Below, in pieces: positions 11,887 through 23,385 of a stretch of DNA of 64,000 nucleotides. The stretch comes from Pseudofabraea citricarpa (lineage: Eukaryota > Ascomycota > Leotiomycetes > Helotiales > Dermateaceae), in contig JAPWGK010000022.1 in assembly GCA_029641185.1 (NCBI GenBank), forward strand, positions 248,001 through 312,000, written 5' to 3'. Position numbers and translations under genes: made by a program. The notes under the pieces are model-generated. The model saw nothing but the letters and a program-made list of their open reading frames with translations, did not search any database and was not told where the DNA came from. Position 1 is the stretch's first letter. Every line of letters starts with the position of its first letter.

Positions 11887-12484
11887 ATGGCTCAAGTCAA
11901 CGGCGAGTTGCCTTCCTCGGCTTTCATCAGCGTATGTAATCTGCTCCCCGATGGCCTACCACCTCTCCTAACTTTTACAGCACTTCCTCCAATACCCCGT
12001 CATCTCCGACACGATCAGCACCTTCAAGAAGCATCCTCTCGGCCAGAAGACCCTGAACATCTCGTCGACTGGTTTTGACAAGCTTGGAAAGCCCATCATC
12101 CCATACCTCCAGAAACCATACAGCACCATCTCCCCATACGTTGCGCCATACGCCAAGAAGGCTGACTCGATCGGTGACAATGCCCTGTCCACCATCGACA
12201 ACAAGTTCCCCTACGTCAAGAAGCCAACCGGAGAGATCATTGACCAAGGGAAGGGTGTTGTGTTCTTCCCATTGAGAAAGGGCTTGGAAGGAAAGGACTA
12301 CGTCTTCAAGACCTTCTACACCGAGAAGAAGAACGTTGGTGGTGAGGGTGTCGTCGGATTGGGAAAGGCCTTCTTGGCCACGGGCTTGATCGTGTCCTCG
12401 GACGCCTTGAGCTGGTTGGGAGGTTTCCTCAGCAAGAAGACTACCGAAGTGAAGGAAGTCGCCAAGGAGAAGACGCCCAACTAA
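11887..12484 (+). CDS. CAP20: CAP20/perilipin-like lipid-droplet protein
   Basis: Two exons, 11887-11931 and 11981-12484, give 182 residues. The sequence has the layout of the fungal CAP20/perilipin-like (MPL1) family: FLQYPVISDTISTFKKHPLG near the N-terminus, then repeated Tyr-Pro-containing amphipathic segments (PIIPYLQKPY, ISPYVAPYAKKADSIGD) and KPTGEIIDQGKGVVFFPLRK. In this family the protein coats lipid droplets; in Colletotrichum it is induced during appressorium formation and needed for full virulence (established knowledge). The ATG at 11887 has strong context (cacaATGgct) and fits the family N-terminus; an in-frame ATG at 11836 would add 17 Thr-rich residues in poor context. The 49-nt intron has a cctaac branch site. 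Confidence 0.92.
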
Positions 12485-13959
12485 GCACTTGCTCTTACGC
12501 GACCATCACTCATGACGACTCGATAACATTTCTCCTACAAGATACCCCCCTCACCCCACAACAATTACACGAATGAGAGACTGCTTTTCCTTCAAAATGC
12601 ACACGGACGAGACTTTGGGAACTAGCGATTAATCAGAACGGACTCAGCTACTATATGGGAAGACGGTCGGGGGCTATGAAGCGATAATACATTTCCTTGT
12701 CACTCCGCTCAAAATTCTTTCTCTCTTGCTTTCTTTTCATGATACGAGCACGATGATCATCTGCATTTCGAATTCTTTGTTGGCCGAGTACCTGCATCAT
12801 TATTCTCACAGCGTCACAGCGTCGGGAAGGAAAAAGAGGCACGTTTGAATGCTCTTTTGTTTGTAGCTTGCGCATTGAACGGTGCTGCGAATGGGACTGG
12901 TTCGATTATTGAGATTGAAGAGGAGCTTCTTTTGTATCTACTTATTTTCTGCTCTCTTTTCGAGAGGCTACGCTCAATAGATTTCGCTTCTTTTAATTCT
13001 GAAGTGCCTCGTGTGATTTGGTGATGTTTGACGTGGTGAGATGTGGTGAGATGAGGTGACATGATTGATAGGGTGATCGAAGTAGTACTGGAACAGATCG
13101 TTCTCTAATCTGGTCTTGGTCTGATGGAGATAGCCACGTGCTAAAGTGCTCTTGATCCCGAATCAGCTGACTTGACTTGGTTTATCTGGTCTCCGTCTTG
13201 TAGCTACCTCATCTCGATCGAGTACGTACGCAAAGAAGTCAAGCGAGCGGGAAAGACCGGCTGCCTACCTCGGGTGGCTGGGAGTGGTGTCAACAAGATT
13301 AAGCGAGCGAGCTGCGGCTGTGAGTGGAGACTCTCTCGAGAGAAGATACAGCGGCACAAAAGCCGGAAGCGATCCGAGAGAACGAAAGAAGGACTCGTCT
13401 CGTCTCGTCTCTTCTCGTCTTTTAGACTTGATTTTAGAGTCTGAGGAATCTGAAATGTTTCTTTGAGTGGGTGGCATGGAGGAGTACTCTATTGGAAACG
13501 TCGTCGGCTGACGGCTGAGTGCTTGTATATTAAAAAAGGGGGGTTAAGCGAGAGGGGGGTGAAACGGCTTGGAGGGGAGAGGAGGAGAGTTGGGTTTTTG
13601 ATTGATAGGGAGTGGTTTGAATTGAGTGTTGTGGTTTGGTTTTGTTTAGTTTTGTTTAGATGGAGAGGAGAGTTGGTGGGTTTGAGTACTTGATGGGGGG
13701 AAATACACGGTAGCTTGGAGAGTTTAGTCATGGTTCCATGTAAATGTGGAAATTGTAGGTATGCATTTCTCTCTCTCTCTCTCTCCGTCGAGAGGACCTA
13801 GCTAGCTACCAGAGACAAAAGTGAAGTGAAGAGGGATCCAGCCAAAGAAATCAACAGAGAAGAGAACAGCCGCAATAAAAAGAGATCACAGCCTCAGAAT
13901 ATATACACGAAGAAAATCGTTTCCGGACTCGCTCGTCAAGCGACAAACGAGCAGCAGGC
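12485..13959. other. Intergenic region between CAP20 homolog and PL1 pectate lyase
   Basis: About 1.5 kb between the stop of the plus-strand CAP20 homolog and the stop of the minus-strand pectate lyase. It should hold both 3' ends. Simple sequence includes CGTCTCGTCTCGTCTCTTCTCGTC near 13397-13420 and a TC run (~18 nt) at 13770-13787. No gene is recognised; frames at 12651-13062 and 13172-13731 are short and overlap. Confidence 0.5.
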
Positions 13960-15056
13960 CTACAAGCCGATCTTGCCCGTCCCCGCATTGGCAGCGACGC
14001 TCGCCGCAACGCCCGAGACGGCATCGAGGGAGTACGAGTAGGGCGGGGTGAGGGAGCAGGTAGCGGTGATGCGGGTGGTGCTGGTGCCGGTGAGGGCATT
14101 CCCCTTATCGCAGAGCCTGCCGTCCTCGTCCGAGTCGAGGTCGGTGACCATAGCCAGCGGGACGTTGTCGAACTGGTTGTTCTCGACGAGCGCGTTCGCG
14201 CCCATCCGGCTGTTGATGCCCGACGTCGGGCAGTCCTTGAAGTGCGAGTTGAAGACGTGGCCCGTCCCGAACCGCAGCGACGGCAGCCGCGAGTTCACGT
14301 TGATGAAGCTGTTGTGGTGGTAGGTGATGTGCAGCTTGCCCGTGTCTTCGCCCGCGTTGTTGTCCGAGTGCCCGATCAGCGACCCCTTCCAGTGGTCGTG
14401 GAACTTCGTCCATGATACCGTGATCAGATCGGCGCCGTGCGAGGCGTCGAATAGTCCTGTTTGGGGGAGTTTTGTTAGAATCATGTACTTTGGTTTGTGC
14501 TAAGAAAGTGAAGTATCAAGAAGTAGAAGAAGAGGTGAAAGGTGAAAGAGAAGGAGAAGAAGAAGAAGAAGAAAAAGAAGAAAAAAAAACCACAGAACCA
14601 CTCACCATCATAGTCATCCTTGCCGCCAACCATGCCCAGCGACTTGATATCGCAGTGGTCGACCCAGATCTTGGTGCTCTCGTCGATGGCGATGATGTCG
14701 CCCTTGGCCGGGGCCGGGCCGAGATTGAGGTTGCGGAAGATGACGTTCTCGCCCTTGCGCACGCGGAATCCCGAGCCCGTGGCCCCAGAGCTCGCGCCCA
14801 CGCCCAGGATCGACGTGTTGCTGCCGACGTCCATGATGCCGCAGCCCGACAGCAGGCCGCTCACTTTGATCACCTTGCTCGCCGTCCCCGACACGGCCGC
14901 TTTCAGCGCTGAGCATGATGTGACCGTCACCGCTGTCGCGCTGCCTCCTCCTGTCGTCCCGGATCCGTAGCCGATCGCGGTTGGCTCGAGGGGTGCCGCG
15001 AGGGTGAAGGGCAGGAGTGCCGCGACGAGGGTTGTCGAGAAGCTGGTGGTCTTCAT
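13960..15056 (-). CDS. Secreted pectate lyase, PL1 family
   Basis: Two exons, 15056-14606 and 14456-13960 on the minus strand, give 315 residues. PL1 enzymes cleave polygalacturonate by beta-elimination with Ca2+, outside the cell. A signal peptide (about 1-21, ending TLAAP) is followed by the parallel beta-helix. IWVDH at 130-134 is the family signature; D-rich DDYDG at 147-151 lies at the exon junction in the Ca2+-site region; RLPSLR at 207-212 carries the conserved RxPxxR with the catalytic arginine. The 149-nt intron is longer than others here and contains a pyrimidine-rich run of about 45 nt on the coding strand. Coding GC is clearly higher than the flanks. The next pectate lyase gene (PL3) is 2.4 kb away on the other strand. 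Confidence 0.95.
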
Positions 15057-15231
15057 GATGGTGATAATGGCGGGTTCAAGTGCGAGTTTACTGGGATCTT
15101 TGAGAGCGAGAATGAACAAAAGAAGGTGAGAGTCAAAGGCAAGGTAAAGCTGAGGACTAAGCTCAGGAGGAGGAATGAATTAAGCTGATGGATGAGTGAT
15201 TCTAGAAAGAGACAGGAGAAGAAACTCTGTC

Positions 15232-15239
15232 TTATATAC
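15232..15239 (-). promoter_or_regulatory. TATA-like box of PL1 pectate lyase gene
   Basis: TATATAAG on the minus strand about 180 bases upstream of the ATG at 15056. Confidence 0.45.
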
Positions 15240-17310
15240 TGGAGAATTAAGATTTGATTGCTTGGGGTTTCCCTCTCTCCGTCCTGTCTCTTGCTTTCTC
15301 TTGTCTCTCTCTTGTCCACTTGGTCTCCGCAAAAGCTCGTGATGGGATAGATGAGAGCTGAGCTTGGCTCGGTCATGACGATCAGATATGTACGGAGTCA
15401 GGCCAAAATCCTATAATATACTTCCCCCCTTTTTCCTTCCTGTCTCCGTCCAGTTAATCCACCTATGGCACTTCTCATTAGCGATGGCTTCAGGACCAGT
15501 CTGTGCTGCTGAGCCCGTCTCTCGTACAGTGCCTAGAGAACGGGGGGGGGCAGTCAGGTCTGGCACTCTCGCAGGCTTGGGAGCAAATTTGCAGACCGAG
15601 GGCGCGTGCAGTTGCAAGAGAGAGAAATGCGTGTTTCGATTTGAATATTTCGCTCGGCGCGAATGACATGCTCTGGCGTCACACACCTGCACCTACCCCA
15701 TACTGTAGCCGGCAGAGCAGCCCAATCTGGAGCCGAGCATCTGCCATATTTGGCTCTGGCTCTTGGCGAGGAAAACATGCTTAAAAGGCTGTACATTAGC
15801 CAAGCGAAAGGAAAGCAGAAGAAAAAGAACAGACGATGAACCGAGCTAACCGACAACCAACGAGCGACCCATCGAAGCTCCTTGTTGCTCAACCGGGAAT
15901 TATTTCCCCAGCTGCCCGCTCGACTTGGCAACCAGCGCCCAGAAAGGCTCGGCACTATGCTTGATGCAATGGTACCTCTTGGCCCTGCTGCCCCGGATCT
16001 TTTCTCTCCCCAATTCATTTCCTCCAATGGCTGGCCCTCCGTCTGCTCGCCTCTGGCCTCGCATCCTCTTTGGGCCTTTGGGCGACTCTGGTTAAAGACG
16101 GGAGAATTACATGCCTTGATTCTCGACCTCATCACCTGAACTCTTTCGGACAAGACGCTTTCTGGTTGTTGCCTTGCAAGGTCAGCCAGGGCCAGCACAT
16201 CAGTCGAATCCTGGACTTTTGCTGTTCATCGCATGGTGCAGCTGGAAGTCATGAGTTCTCCCCTCTCTCTGCTGGCTTCTTGCCCTCTTTCCAGGTTCGT
16301 CGTACACGAACAGCAGTTGCAACCCGTAGAAAGTTGCGGGACGCGGGCGGCAGATTCTCATCATTTTCTCTTCTAAGCTGCTCCTTTTTTGGTCATGTCT
16401 GGAATCTCGCAGATGTCATCGTTTCTTGTTTCGCAGCCAAGCCGAGATTATGGGGCCGTCTCAGACCAACTTACATGCCGGTACTGTAGTACAGTTACCA
16501 GACGAGAGACTTGGTAGTAACCTGCCTCCTGTACCCCACAACACGCTAAAACAAGCATAGCCAACCACCAAAAACACATTTTTTTTCTTTTTCTTCTTGT
16601 TCGCGCCTGTGTAACTCATTGTCGCCCGGAAAGATCTATATGAGGCGGATCATAAGAATCACCGAGTGATGATCATGAGATTAAGGGTTGGTTGGATGAA
16701 TGCAAGACACCAGATCTCTCTCATGTCATGCATGCATACGGCCTCCCCTACCGTATCGTCGTATCGTATCTGATATGCGTGCCGATCAAGACACACGATT
16801 CGAAGTCCGATCATTTATCCAGTCGTGCCCTTCCCTCCCTTCCGCACCTCTGATTCACGGAAAAGCTTTGTTCTGGCGACGCACCCCAGATCCAGACACG
16901 GCTTGCTGGATACCCAGAAACACTTGGGCGGCCAGCGTAGCTTAGCTTAGCTGTCTTGCTTTTCCTGCCCCCTTCCCCGCGAAGATCCAATCTTCGATCG
17001 GTCGGGAATAAGTGCAGGTTGGTGGAAAATCCGACCATGGCTGACCTTTGCCGTCTGGTTTCTTTATTTCGTTTTATTTTTTTTGGTCTCTGCTCGTCTC
17101 GTTTTGGGCTGCTGTCATGGTGTTGTGTGGTGTTGTGTTTGCCTTTGTGCTATATGCTCATCAGCCGTAAACTCTCTTTGGCCCTCCCCTTGCTGAATTG
17201 CTTTCCTCGTGATCCTTCAGCCCGTCCGTGTTGAGTGTTCATGAATTGGTTTCTTATCGGCCTGCCAGCCTGTGGCAAGATTAACTGAATGCTGTGCTGG
17301 ACTGGATATC
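15240..17310. other. Divergent intergenic region between PL1 and PL3 pectate lyase genes
   Basis: The two pectate lyase genes point away from each other, so this ~2 kb holds both promoters. No coding frame is convincing; a 214-codon minus-strand frame at 15554-16198 has no recognisable motif. A run of nine G lies near 15541-15549. Confidence 0.5.
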
Positions 17311-17318
17311 TATAAAAG
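17311..17318 (+). promoter_or_regulatory. TATA box of PL3 pectate lyase gene
   Basis: TATAAAAG, 120 bases before the ATG at 17438. Confidence 0.55.
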
Positions 17319-17437
17319 CATGGCTGGTCTGCACCTCGAGCACGACATTCTGCTCAGCTCGACAAGAAGAATAAAAGCACAGCCTTTCTTGACTCCTCTC
17401 CCTGAACCTCGTACCTTGAGCATAAATCTTTTTCGTC

Positions 17438-18384
17438 ATGGCTAAGATCACGCTTACTTGCCTCTTGGGCCTGCTCGCCTCGGGCCAACTCGCCTGGGGT
17501 GCTGCTACAACCACCTTCCCCAAGTCGTCTGGCTCCACTGCCTTCCCAACCGCCAGCGTAGTGCCAACACTCTTCGATGGGGGAATGAAGAAATTTAACC
17601 GCAGCCGTATGTCGATGGCCTCTCCCCTCCTCGCCAGACAAGAACATAGAGAGAACTGACATTCGCTCGTAGCCAATTCATGCAAGGGACAGACCGAGAC
17701 CGGTGAGGCCGATGCCATGTTCATCCTCGAGCCAGGAGCGACGATCCAGAATGTGATTCTGGGCGCCGAGCAAGCTGAAGGAATCCATTGCCGCGGTACC
17801 TGGTAAGCTCTTTCCAACTCGTCTTATCTTCGCGTATCGAAAAGTAGGCGAGCTCGTCAAAACTGACTGGCAAAAATATAGCACCATCAAGAACGTGTGG
17901 TGGGAAGATGTCTGCGAAGATGCCGCAACCTTCAAACACACCTCGGGAACCTCCTACATCATTGGTGGCGGTGCTCAAAAGGCCGAAGACAAGATCTTCC
18001 AGTTCAACGGCCGCGGCACCGTCAGTATCAAGGACTTCTACGCCAATGACTATGGCAAGGTCATCCGTAGCTGCGGAGACTGCACGGGCAATGGTGGACC
18101 GCGCAATGTTATTATTGATGGTGTGGTGGCGAAAGACGGCGGCCCGCTGTGTGGTATCAACACCAACTATGGCGGTAAGTGTGCAGAGGAAATCTGGAAC
18201 GGCGATATATGCTGATGCTGATGCTTGCTTAGATACCTGCAAAATTACCAACTCGTGCCAGGATAGCGGGAAGTCGTGCGATCGCTACAAGGGCGTCGAG
18301 AAGGGAAGTGGTAGTTCGACAAAGCTCGGAAGCGGTCCTGATGGGACCTATTGCACGACCAGTAACTTCGCCTCGACGTGTTAA
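17438..18384 (+). CDS. Secreted pectate lyase, PL3 family
   Basis: Four exons, 17438-17606, 17673-17802, 17882-18174 and 18233-18384, join in frame to 247 residues. The product should cleave de-esterified pectin by Ca2+-dependent beta-elimination. The signal peptide ([21 protein letters not shown]) is followed by the PL3 core: [19 protein letters not shown], then CEDAATFKH, then [19 protein letters not shown], then [11 protein letters not shown]. All three introns are 58-79 nt. The C-terminal third is rich in Cys ([15 protein letters not shown]), presumably paired. Length matches the family (about 230-260). It is a different CAZy family from the neighbouring PL1 gene, so the pair is not a tandem duplication. 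Confidence 0.95.
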
Positions 18385-19865
18385 TGTGCGAGCGAGTATG
18401 GTGAGAAAATGGGTCGAGTCCAGGATCCTGTGGTCGTGGCAGAAAGGGGGTTTTTATTTTAATTTTCCAGTGGAGAGAAACATTCATTAGCTATTTCCTG
18501 AGTTGAGAAGAAACACTCGTTGATTCTGGTTCTTTCTACATGTATTTTGTTCATCGTGCATCCAGGTGAGACTTTGCTCGCTTAGATCTTGAAAAGTCTG
18601 TGGTTGGCTTTTGACATCTAGGCACAGAGGTACGGCGCGAGCCGTTGCGTCCGACGGTCTCATCGTTAGTTTGATCCGTCTAGTGACTTGAGTTAGCGAG
18701 AGTAAGAAAGGCTTTATCGTGATCTAGATTCCCCGGAGATGATGTGGAGGAAATGAGGGGATCTCGGAAATTGCCATTGCGGAGGTCATCTAGATCATGT
18801 TAAGCTTTAGTGATTGCTAAGCTCCATGATCAAAAGCCACGAGAGATGACATTACCATTTTGAGAAGGTATATCCTGATATCAATAAGCCAGCATGGGTA
18901 TGTATGTATGTATGCGTGACGTACCAATACAGATGGTAGATGTCATTACTAGAATCTCCTTAACAGCAGGCGTGATCATCAAAGCCCGCAGAGAGATTTA
19001 TGTATAAAAGCATGACGTGATGAGATGAGATGAGACTCGAAGGATTTCTTGCGCGGGATTGTCATACTTTTTGAAAAGACGGATTCGTAAAGGTATATTT
19101 ACTGGCTAGAGCCGAGTACCTCGCACACGACAGGCCGGGCAGGGGAAAGATGAACTAAGGATCCAAAGACCCAGCAAGTCAAGTTAAGTCACGAAGCTAC
19201 ACTGCCCCCACTCAAGCACTAAACCACCCACGCAGGCAGCCATCTCCAACTCGCATCTCCGGACCAGATCCTCGGGAGCTATCGATCGGTGTATCCGTAC
19301 CTATATGCATCTGTGCTGTTTTCGGCTCCAACTCCGCTCTGTTCATCCGCAAACGACGAGACGAGTTCGAAAGTATAACGCAGGGTCCATGTACGGTGCA
19401 AGAATTAAGGTGTGGAAAGTGACGAGGCTGCATTCCAGCGCGCGCTACTTTCCCCTTTTGCTGTTCCTGCTGGTCTGCTAGTCTTTCCCCACGACCCCGG
19501 ATGTTCCAGAAGAGCAAAGTGTGCATTCCTGGGTCGCCGACGTCCAGACTTGGACATAACCCAGCCTCTCTTGCTATCGTGCTCGCGTGCTGCAATCAGA
19601 TGGCCTTTGACATCACCATGGCAATGGGGAATGGGGAGAGGGTAGCAAACACCTTGTTTGCTTGCGCAAACCGCTGTCGGGGGATGTATAAGAGAAGTCC
19701 TGCATCACTTCTTGATGAAAATACCGTATCGCACTGTATCGACTTCGACACTTAACATCATCAGCCTGACCGACCTTGCTTTACTCAACCTACTTCAACA
19801 GTTAAAAACTCACCTCTTTGATTTGAACCTACCTACTTTGCCAACGCCAAATCAAACCAACAAAC
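18385..19865. other. Intergenic region upstream of the small 100-aa gene
   Basis: No gene recognised. TATG repeats (about four units) lie at 18900-18912 and GATGA repeats at 19017-19032. Two frames near 19212-19645 overlap on opposite strands and lack motifs. Confidence 0.45.
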
Positions 19866-20222
19866 ATGCCGTCTCTCGAGCCCCAAACACCACCACCAGC
19901 AATCAGCAAGAATCTCATCTTAACGTACCATCCTCTCGCGTCGCCCAGCACGGCCAGCAAACTAGACGAGGATATCGAGCGGCTCGCCGAGTCTTGGAAG
20001 TTGCCGTACAGTATTGAAGATGAAGATCTGATGTTTGATGGCAAGGCTTTGAGCACGTTGTATGAGGAAGAGGCGGCGCAGTTTAGGAGATGTAAAGCCA
20101 AGAAGCCCGCCGTAAGTGATCTTGCATAGGAACAGAGAAGTGCACCTTGTCTGACAGCGGATTAGAACGTTTCGCGTGGTCGATCGAGATATAGACAGAA
20201 TACTTGGAGACAGTCTCGTTGA
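19866..20222 (+). CDS. Small protein of about 100 residues, function unknown
   Basis: Exon 1 is 19866-20111 (82 codons); a GTAAGT donor follows. Two acceptors are possible: AG at 20165, giving a basic tail (NVSRGRSRYRQ...) ending at 20222 and a 100-residue protein, or AG at 20157, giving a tail with FRVVDRDIDRILGDSL and a stop at 20250. The CTGAC just before 20157 would serve as branch site for the 20165 acceptor, so I prefer it. Exon 1 encodes SWKLPYSIEDEDLMFDGKAL, a compact acidic segment, then YEEEAAQFRR. No family recognised; without the intron the frame stops at 20129. Confidence 0.6.
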
Positions 20223-20541
20223 TATCAGGCCAAGTGACGCCGTCTGTTGAGCAGCGACGCGATTGAAATTATGAGCATTTTGAGGATGGCGTTACCGGGT
20301 CAATTGGAATATCCTCAAAGGAGAATCCGACTGTTGGGATTACGAGTAAGACGCTGCTGGACAGTCATTGGGAAGAGCAGAAGAATATACCAGGTTGAAT
20401 TCCAAGGGGAGAAACACAAACATAGGAATACTAGAAAATAATTATAATTGGATCCAAACTTCGAGAGAAGACCAGCTCAACATCAGATCAAGGGTATGTG
20501 TGATTCTTCATCTCAAAACGCTGATGTACATAATACAAGGC

Positions 20542-21339
20542 CTACTTCAATCGGCTCTCAACCGTCTTCCAGTTAATCACATCCCAGACAGCGCTGAAGT
20601 ACTCGGCCTTGCGGTTCTGGTATTGCAAGTAGTAGGCATGCTCCCAAGCATCGATACCAAGAAGAGGTGTGAATTTACCGACGACGGGGTCCTGGTTTGC
20701 ATATGTCTTAATTCCCACCTGACCAGTCTCGTTGTCCTTGACGAGCCATGCCCATCCGCTGCCCTGAATACCGGCTAAGGCAGTGTTGAACTTTCCCTTG
20801 AAGGAATCAAAAGATCCGTAGCTAGTCTCGATGGCAGTCTGAAGTCAAGGAGTCAGTATTCAGCTTTTCGAAATGGATGGAGCTTCTCGCCTTCAAAGTA
20901 CCAGTTGGCTCACCACCTCCACCTTGCTTGCTTGGAGCCAAATTCTCCCAGAACAGAGAATGGTTGATGTGTCCACCACCATGGAAGTTAATCAATGGCT
21001 GCAGAGCAATAGCGGCAGCAATGTCTCCCTTGGATTCAGCAGCAGCTACCTGCTCGCTGGCAGTGTTGAAGCTGTTGACGTATGTTTGGTGATGGTTCTT
21101 GTGGTGGAGCTCCATGATCTTGCCTGAGATTGAGGGCTCAAGCGCACCATAGTCATCTGCAATTGAAGTTAGATGTGTGATCCCAATCTGCAAAGAGCGA
21201 GCGTGAGCGTACATGGTAGATCTGGGAGAGTAGCCTTGCCGCGGACAAAGGTTGTGGTAGCAGCTGAGGCAGCTCTCTTTGCGGCACCAGCGCGAAGGGC
21301 AGAGCGAGCTGCAGATGTACGGAGAAGAGTAGTAGACAT
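20542..21339 (-). CDS. sod2: Mitochondrial manganese superoxide dismutase
   Basis: Three exons on the minus strand, 21339-21213, 21156-20891 and 20838-20542, give 229 residues. The enzyme converts superoxide to H2O2 and O2 in the mitochondrial matrix. An Arg/Ala-rich presequence ([20 protein letters not shown]) precedes the Fe/Mn-SOD fold: [26 protein letters not shown], and [11 protein letters not shown] at about 194-204 supply the metal-binding His, His, Asp and His. Intron 1 is ordinary (56 nt, ctaac branch site). Intron 2 (20839-20890, 52 nt) keeps the frame only as a GC-AG intron after TTGAAG, giving [16 protein letters not shown]. It is head to head with PSF3. Confidence 0.95.
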
Positions 21340-21677
21340 GATTGCGACGATGGGAGTTCTGTTTCGATGGATTGGGGAAGATAGAGTCCTGTGCAATTGA
21401 GGAGGTTGAGTGAGGATTGGTAATTATAGCTCTTTGGAGAAAATGGGGAAGGGGAGCTCTTCGGCCTCGGGTTACAGTGCAAAGGCGCAAAAACGTCATG
21501 CTTCGGTCACGGCGGAGGGCGAGCTCGCTGATCACCCAACAACCCTTCCGCGTCCAATAATTATCAACAACGCGTCCGGGAAACAAGAAGCAGCACCAAA
21601 CACCTGATTCAATTGCCATAAAAGCGGACTGCGACGAAAGCACTGAAGTAACCATTTTATTGGCACCTCCGATCACC
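21340..21677. promoter_or_regulatory. Bidirectional promoter region, sod2 / PSF3
   Basis: 338 bp separate the two start codons. CCAAT motifs occur in both directions (ATTGG at 21371-21375 and 21416-21420, CCAAT at 21554-21558). ACGCGT, the MluI cell-cycle box recognised by MBF in fungi, lies at 21570-21575, about 100 bases upstream of the PSF3 ATG. Confidence 0.55.
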
Positions 21678-22287
21678 ATGTCTTACTACGATATCGACGC
21701 GATTTTGACCGATGCACAGGTATTTACCCCTCCTCCAGCGTCTTCCACATGCTAACCATCCGTAGAAAGTGCCATGCACCTTTGAACTCGATATCCCTGG
21801 CTTAGGCTATCTGGACAATAATGCTGGCCATACATTGAAAAGTGGTACTCGTGTCGAACTTCCTCTCTGGCTATCTGAGATGCTTGCAGTGTCGTCTGCT
21901 TCGGCCTCGAAAAATCTTGTCACGCTCGACCTGCCTTCTGCTCTTGCACCACGCGTTATGAATGCTCTGAAAGCTGATCCGAAATCGGTCGACCTTCGCG
22001 CACTTGCGCAGCATTTCTACGGGCTGGGAACGCGTATACTGGAGCTGTTTGAAGAGGAGGAAATCTGCGATGTTTTGATGAAGACGTTTCGCACGAGAGC
22101 TGCTGAGATCAGTGATCATGCCAGTAATGCCGGTGCAGGAGCACGAGGAGGCGGAGGCGGTGGTGTTGGCGGGGAGGGTGTTGAATTCCTGAGAGGATTG
22201 GAAGAGTCTGAAAGGGCTCTATTTCGCTCGTCGCACGACAGTTCCAAGGCCATGAAACTCTGGATGGGGGAGGTCAAGAAGAATTGA
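21678..22287 (+). CDS. PSF3: GINS complex subunit Psf3
   Basis: Exons 21678-21719 and 21766-22287 give 187 residues. Psf3 is one of four GINS subunits; GINS joins Cdc45 and Mcm2-7 in the replicative CMG helicase in the nucleus. The N-terminus [20 protein letters not shown] followed by [11 protein letters not shown] is the typical Psf3 B-domain opening; [11 protein letters not shown] follows, and the alpha-helical A domain ([19 protein letters not shown]) is intact. A Gly-rich linker of about 15 residues ([14 protein letters not shown]) sits before the last helix and is probably lineage-specific. The first exon is only 14 codons; the 46-nt intron has a gctaac branch site. Length is normal for the family. 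Confidence 0.93.
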
Positions 22288-23385
22288 GCGATTTAACTCG
22301 ACGGGAACAATTGAGCAGAAATAGCTGGGATGCTAACAGGATCAAATGAGATTCAGCATGGTGTTCAGATAGGAGCTCTTGCGACCTTTCCGACCTTCGA
22401 TTTAACAGCGCCATGGAAGAACAGCACATCGTAACAAACGAGTCTATACCAAAGGAAACACCATGCATGCTTTCAACCCCCAAAAACGCCAAACACCACA
22501 GAGCATACTATATGCGTGGTGACTTCGGCGGTGTCTCTAGCGACCCAGCTGGCACACCTGAAAAGCCTAGGATTTCCTCATCTTCAGGATCCACCTCAAA
22601 ATCGTATCTGCAAAGATCCTCCTTGAAGGGAAACATATAGGTGCTTGTAACACTTTCAACACAAGTTAGCAACCAGTCTTGCTATGGTAGTTAGGTGGCT
22701 TACTGGTGGTGCTCTTTACTCGCTTGGTATTCAGCCAAGGCTGCTCGATCCTGGTGGTAACTGAGCAGAGCTATTTCAAACCCTTTACTCCTTTCAATAG
22801 GGTCGGTTATCGAAGGCCCTCCAACGATCAGTCGTCCTCCTTTCACACATGGGAGTGCCTTGAGCTTCTTAAGCTCGGTAATGAAGGTTGCTTTGTGTGC
22901 ACTAGAAACTTCTGCTCGGAATTTGAACAGAACTATGAGACAACCACATCAATTAGAACTCAATTTCCCTAGCCAGCTTTGGAACCTTCTTAAATACCCA
23001 TGTGTACGATTGTCATCTTCTCTCGTTTCTGGAGATCTTCTCACTTGCAATTCGGGTGAGATATTGGGAACTGTTTCTGCAGGGCAGTTCTTCAAAGGGA
23101 TATCCAGTTCTACCACAGTACAAGTCAAGGAGAATTTTGAGAAGCGTCTGAAATCTGAGTTCACCAATCCAGACCCTTTTATTGACCTTACTCGATTACA
23201 GCCCATTTTGACGAGAAAACAGACTCATTTGCGTAGCCTCGGGATCGCTCCGTCGCATTTTCTATGGCCTCGGCTGTTGTCCGCTCAAAGCGGGGACTTT
23301 CCCGCAACCTCTTTTCTGCTCAATTTCTGCTTTCTCTGCCGTTGGTTGCCTTTACTCTCCGCATCTTTAATCAAATACATGCATA
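22288..23385. other. Intergenic region upstream of the Zn2Cys6 factor
   Basis: About 1.1 kb. A 178-codon plus-strand frame (22860-23396) has no recognisable motif and overlaps the start of the next gene in another frame, so it is not called. No repeats of note. Confidence 0.45.

Noticed and set aside
14105..14916. Second set of long frames over the PL1 gene on both strands
   Set aside because: They are shadows produced by the high third-position GC of the pectate lyase coding sequence.
15554..16198. 214-codon minus-strand frame between the pectate lyases
   Set aside because: No recognisable domain, sits in the divergent promoter region and is overlapped by equally long plus-strand frames.
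20890..20902. GT donor (G|GTACTT) for the second sod2 intron
   Set aside because: It leaves phase 1, which combined with the acceptor at 20839 breaks the SOD frame; the GC donor after TTGAAG restores it.
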